Shown piece after piece: positions 61,269 to 64,000 of a DNA stretch of 64,000 nt; the first letter of the stretch is position 1; the number at the start of each line of letters is the position of its first letter. The notes beneath the pieces are model-generated. The model ran no database searches and was not told where the DNA came from. It worked only from the letters and a program-made list of their open reading frames with translations. The translations under genes and the position numbers were made by a program. The stretch comes from Alistipes sp. (GTDB lineage: Bacteria; Bacteroidota; Bacteroidia; Bacteroidales; Rikenellaceae), in NCBI GenBank assembly GCA_017629035.1, contig JAGBXX010000010.1, forward strand, positions 1 through 64,000. Direction: 5' to 3'.

Positions 61269-61976
61269 CTACTTTTTAGAGTTAAATCTATATCCTATGC
61301 CTGCACGTGCCGAGCCTCCAATGCCTGCGCCAACCTCTACAAAACCGTAGAACGAGCGACCAAACGACACACCAAAGAGCACTGCGTCGAGCATAGGGCC
61401 AAGGCCTCCGTTAGCTCGCTCGAGGTGGCACACCAAACCAGCCGAGATAGCTGAGTAGAGCTCCACCTTCTCACGTCTGAGGTAGCTGAAACGTGCGTCG
61501 AGCATGGCTGTGATGTTGAACATGCGGTTGTGGTAGAGCTTCTCGTTGGTGTAGGTGTCGTAGACATTCTGCCATGTGCCGGCGAATGTTGTCTTTGCAC
61601 CGAGCGCCAGCCATGGACGAAGTTGCTGGCTGTAGCTAAGGCCTAGAGTCGAGAGTATATACCTTGGGCCATACTTAGTGCGAAGTTCTTGTGTGTCGTA
61701 AATAAAGTTAGGGCCAACGTCGCAGCCGCAGCCAATGCCAATCTCGTCGAGGAAATACCACGATAAGAAGCCTGGAGCACCATACGTGATGCGTAGGTCG
61801 TGCTTGTAGCGAATATCCTGAATATTCTTGCTTGTAACCACGCTCTCGGTGACATTCTCACCACTCTCCATGTAGCCCGTAACACGGTTGTAGATGAGCT
61901 GGTCGGTTACCACCTCTTGTGCCTGGGCACTGCATACCGCGAGTGCCACGAGTACCATTAATATATATCTACGCAT
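61269..61976 (-). CDS. Cassette 2, type 2 outer-membrane barrel-like protein
   Basis: 235 residues. Signal peptide 1-19 (…CSAQA-QEVVTD). Strands such as LGLSYSQQLRPWLALGAKTTFAG and LDARFSYLRREKVELYSAISAG parallel those of 57706-58437. It ends AGIGYRFNSKK, close to the end of the type 1 protein of the same cassette. A pair of Cys (IGIGCGCDVG) is peculiar to this copy. 2 bp separate it from the preceding gene. Confidence 0.82.
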   Translation of the reverse strand: MRRYILMVLVALAVCSAQAQEVVTDQLIYNRVTGYMESGENVTESVVTSKNIQDIRYKHDLRITYGAPGFLSWYFLDEIGIGCGCDVGPNFIYDTQELRTKYGPRYILSTLGLSYSQQLRPWLALGAKTTFAGTWQNVYDTYTNEKLYHNRMFNITAMLDARFSYLRREKVELYSAISAGLVCHLERANGGLGPMLDAVLFGVSFGRSFYGFVEVGAGIGGSARAGIGYRFNSKK

Positions 61977-61978
61977 AG

Positions 61979-62692
61979 CTATTTGATTTTAGAGTTAAAA
62001 CGATATCCAATGCCTGCATTCACAATGCCTCGAGTGCCGTAGCCAAGCTCCACGAAGCCGAAGAAGTTGCGGCCAACGCTTAGACCCAATGGCTTGAAAT
62101 CGAAGGCGCAGAATGCCTCGTAGATATTCTCATCCATGTAGTTCTCTCTAACCTCGAACCCTGCGCCGAGCGATAGGCTCGAGTATACCTGCACGATGCC
62201 TCGACGTATCCATGCAAAGCGTACCGTAGGCATAAATCCCACATAGTCCACATGCGAGGTGTCGAGCTTGGCGTGAGTCTTGTTGCTATACAGGTGACAG
62301 CGACCCGAGGTCCATGTCACAGTGCCACCCACGCTGAGCCACTCGTTGACCCAGTAGCCGTAGTCGAAGTTGTGTGTGAGCCACACTGTAGGGCTCGTGT
62401 AGCCACGCTCTGAGGTGTTAAAACTGCCGAGCTCCCACCCAAAGGCTGGTGTGCCAAACCAATCTGTACCTCCCCATGCTATGCCATAGCGTAGCTCGTG
62501 GGTCTTGGGTGCAAGAGGCTTGGTGGGCGATTGGCTAAACTCGGTGTTTGGGTCTGCGGGGGTGAACTTCACCTCATAGGTACCCAGCTCGTCGCTGAAT
62601 TTGTAGGTGTGCTGAGCAAAAAGTGGGGTGCTACCTATTATTAATATAAGTAGTAATACCACGGCTCGAAGTGCACTTTTTTGTTGCTTCAT
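61979..62692 (-). CDS. Cassette 2, type 1 outer-membrane barrel-like protein
   Basis: 237 residues. Signal peptide 1-26 (…GSTPLFA-QHTYKF). HTYKFSDELGTYEVKFTPA matches the opening of 56985-57698; MPTVRFAWIRRGIVQVYSSLSLG matches MPQLRFAWVRRNIVQLYSGIGLG; ends NAGIGYRFNSK. Same length as its paralogue. First gene behind shared promoter module C. Confidence 0.83.
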   Translation of the reverse strand: MKQQKSALRAVVLLLILIIGSTPLFAQHTYKFSDELGTYEVKFTPADPNTEFSQSPTKPLAPKTHELRYGIAWGGTDWFGTPAFGWELGSFNTSERGYTSPTVWLTHNFDYGYWVNEWLSVGGTVTWTSGRCHLYSNKTHAKLDTSHVDYVGFMPTVRFAWIRRGIVQVYSSLSLGAGFEVRENYMDENIYEAFCAFDFKPLGLSVGRNFFGFVELGYGTRGIVNAGIGYRFNSKIK

Positions 62693-62723
62693 AACTATTG
62701 TGTTTTTAGGTTTTTCTTTACTG

Positions 62724-62781
62724 CAAAGTTACTACATCGTGTGGGCCTGACCAAATTTTTTGGCTCTAAATTTTTCAGCGA
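62724..62781 (-). promoter_or_regulatory. Shared promoter/operator module, site C
   Basis: Minus strand: TCGCTGAAAAATTTAGAGCC from 62781, TTG 62754-62752, 20 bp, TAACTTTG 62731-62724. Confidence 0.8.
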
Positions 62782-62833
62782 TGCAGTTTGTAACTATCAG
62801 TAAATCAGAGAGATAAATGGTGGTGAAAATGCG

Positions 62834-62867
62834 AATTTTTCATAGTGCTGATAATCAGGCAGTTACG
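62834..62867. repeat. 34-bp dispersed repeat (second copy)
   Basis: AATTTTTCATAGTGCTGATA (first 20 bases) then ATCAGGcAGTTACG; identical to 28723-28756 except one base. Each copy lies about 80-100 bp beyond the promoter module of the adjacent minus-strand gene. Confidence 0.75.
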
Positions 62868-62965
62868 AGCTTGATATTTAATTCGTTGATTTATAGAGTT
62901 TTAACGAATTGGGGCGCTCGGCGAAAGAAAAATTTTGCGAGCTGCTCAAATTAAAAAAATATTAT

Positions 62966-62973
62966 TACCTTTG
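62966..62973 (+). promoter_or_regulatory. -7 box TACCTTTG for the riboswitch transcript
   Basis: Six bases before the riboswitch. No TTG at 19-20 bp upstream. Confidence 0.5.
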
Positions 62974-62978
62974 CCCCA

Positions 62979-63088
62979 ACATAAGGGGTGCTAATGCCTC
63001 GACTCGGAGTGCTGAGCGAGTGGTATTGGCTGAGATTAAACCCATCGTACCGGATACGGGTAATGCCGAGACCGGGAAATAGGAGATA
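62979..63088 (+). ncRNA. TPP riboswitch (THI element)
   Basis: The conserved parts are in order: AGGGGTGCT at the 5' side, a variable hairpin (GCCTCGACTCGG...CGAGTGG), GGCTGAGAT, ACCC, and GGATACGGGTAATGCC followed by GAGACCGGGAAA. This is the thiamin pyrophosphate aptamer consensus. The 5' strand AAGGGG could alternatively pair with GCCCCTT at 63098-63104 just before the start codon, a possible expression switch (inference). Exact ends are approximate. Confidence 0.9.
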
Positions 63089-63126
63089 TCTTAATTAGCC
63101 CCTTTTCAACTTAAACAATTAAAAGT

Positions 63127-64000
63127 ATGAAAAGGATTTTTTGTTTTATTCTACTCTCGTTATCTCTCTGCCCGACACTCTGGGCCGAGGGCGTAAGCTC
63201 CGATCAGGACTCTCTGCGCAACTATCTTATCGACGTTATCGAGGTCACAACGACCGATGCTAAGCGTACCACGCCCGTAGCACAGGACAACCTCTCGAAG
63301 GAGTCGATTGTTCGCTCGTCGTATGGTACTGATATGCCAACAGCGCTATCGCTCACACCATCAATCATTGCCACAAACGAGACAGGTATCGGCATTGGTG
63401 CCACAGCCATACGTCTGCGTGGAACAGATGCTACACGTATCAACGTTACGATTAATGGTGTTGCCATGAACAACCCCGACTCACACTCTATGTATTGGTA
63501 CGACACTCCCGACCTTATCTCCTCAGTAGGCTCGGTGCAGGTGCAGCGTGGTGCGGGTGTCTCGACAAATGGTACTGGTGCCTTTGGTGGCTCGGTGTCG
63601 ATGACCACCGATGCTCTTACCACCGAATTTTGCGGCTCGGCATCGCTATCCTATGGCTCGTATAATACCAACAAGCAAGCTTTGCACATCTCTTCGGGCC
63701 TGATGCGTGATCACTGGGTTGTCGACGCACGCCTCACGCATATTGGCTCTGATGGCTATATTGAGCGTGGTGCCACAGACCTCAAATCGTATATGCTCCA
63801 GGCTGGCTACTATGGTGCAAGCACCAAGGTTAAGTTCTTGTCGTTTGGTGGTGTAGCCAAGACATACCTTACATATAATGGTGTGTCACGAGGCGATATG
63901 GAGCGCTATGGTCGCAGATATCACGACTCGGGTCAGTATGTCACCTCCGACGGCCCATTTGTGCTCGAGGATGGCACGCACGTAGACTACTACGACGACC
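63127..64000 (+). CDS. TonB-dependent outer-membrane receptor, probable thiamin uptake, truncated by window
   Basis: First 291 residues. Signal peptide 1-20 (…CPTLWA-EGVSS), then a plug domain with ALSLTPSIIATNETG, AIRLRGTDATRINVTINGVAMNNPDSH, and SVGSVQVQRGAGVSTNGTGAFGGSV, all TonB-receptor plug signatures. Barrel strands begin near residue 180. Its position behind a TPP riboswitch indicates import of thiamin or a derivative, as proposed for other Bacteroidota. The downstream part and partner genes are outside the window. Confidence 0.9.
   Translation, partial: MKRIFCFILLSLSLCPTLWAEGVSSDQDSLRNYLIDVIEVTTTDAKRTTPVAQDNLSKESIVRSSYGTDMPTALSLTPSIIATNETGIGIGATAIRLRGTDATRINVTINGVAMNNPDSHSMYWYDTPDLISSVGSVQVQRGAGVSTNGTGAFGGSVSMTTDALTTEFCGSASLSYGSYNTNKQALHISSGLMRDHWVVDARLTHIGSDGYIERGATDLKSYMLQAGYYGASTKVKFLSFGGVAKTYLTYNGVSRGDMERYGRRYHDSGQYVTSDGPFVLEDGTHVDYYDD

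Larger units (their letters stand above)
62693..63126. promoter_or_regulatory. Divergent region between cassette 2 and the TonB receptor
   Basis: 434 bp without a gene. From left to right: shared promoter module C (62724-62781), a diverged CTGATT-ATC repeat, the 34-bp repeat 62834-62867, an inverted repeat ATTCGTT/AACGAAT (62881-62911), a -7 box, and the TPP riboswitch. Confidence 0.75.

Overview
The window looks like a chromosomal segment of a gut-type member of the order Bacteroidales (Bacteroidota). The evidence is many promoters of the Bacteroidota form TTG-N19/20-TAnnTTTG, the near absence of Shine-Dalgarno sequences, Bacteroidota-restricted families (DUF4295, DUF4294, DUF4491, DUF4831), SDR-type threonine dehydrogenase, SpII surface lipoproteins with Pro/Gly/Glu or Asp/Glu linkers, and a TonB-dependent receptor behind a TPP riboswitch. 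The genus cannot be fixed from the sequence. No CRISPR array, transposase, prophage or rRNA gene was seen.

Layout. 1-5.1 kb: 5' end of dnaK, a short TSUP-like membrane peptide, yggS, a secreted C69 dipeptidase and lpdA. 5.0-6.8 kb: a secreted protein of 23-residue YD-like repeats, bracketed by two copies of a ~130-bp hairpin element. 6.8-16.3 kb: a housekeeping block (truA, dapB, lepB, yigZ, uvrA, M16 protease, O-methyltransferase) and an aspartate-rich secreted protein. 16.4-18.9 kb: stress/metal genes on the minus strand (ygbA-like, ZIP transporter, rubrerythrin, membrane protein). 19.1-22.6 kb: the dTDP-L-rhamnose operon rmlACDB and tRNA-Leu(CAA). 22.7-27.1 kb: secreted proteins, an SPFH/RHH-like/membrane operon, and rpmB-rpmG-DUF4295. 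27.3-36.9 kb: surface and transport genes, including a lipoprotein with the catalytic layout of IdeS/Mac immunoglobulin-cleaving proteases. 37-46.6 kb: DUF4831, an AlkD-like protein, thioredoxin, the M23-like/dxr/rseP/radA operon, a nucleotidyltransferase, a VTT membrane protein and threonine dehydrogenase. 46.7-56.8 kb: two Sel1 proteins, DUF4294, thioesterase, a candidate structured RNA, an AraC regulator, tRNA-Gln, a 5'-nucleotidase, a beta-helix lipoprotein, rdgB, a nitroreductase and a HAD phosphatase. 56.8-64 kb: two facing copies of an unrecognised cassette (barrel 1, barrel 2, lipoprotein) around tRNA-Arg(UCU), then a TPP riboswitch and a truncated TonB receptor.

The most novel-looking system is the duplicated barrel/barrel/lipoprotein cassette (56985-59229 plus; 62692-60493 minus). 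Protein lengths match pairwise (237/237, 243/235 and 259/255 aa). Both cassettes, and a third unrelated lipoprotein gene at 27322-28545, start from the same promoter module: a TCGCtGAAAAA...GGCTC...AAATTTG block lying exactly 27 bp before the -33 TTG, then N20 and TAACTTTG. This suggests a small envelope regulon. Other items worth following are the IdeS-like protease, the ~125-nt RNA candidate at 49910-50036, and the paired hairpin elements whose stems differ yet keep their pairing. All functional statements come from reading the sequence; no database search was run.
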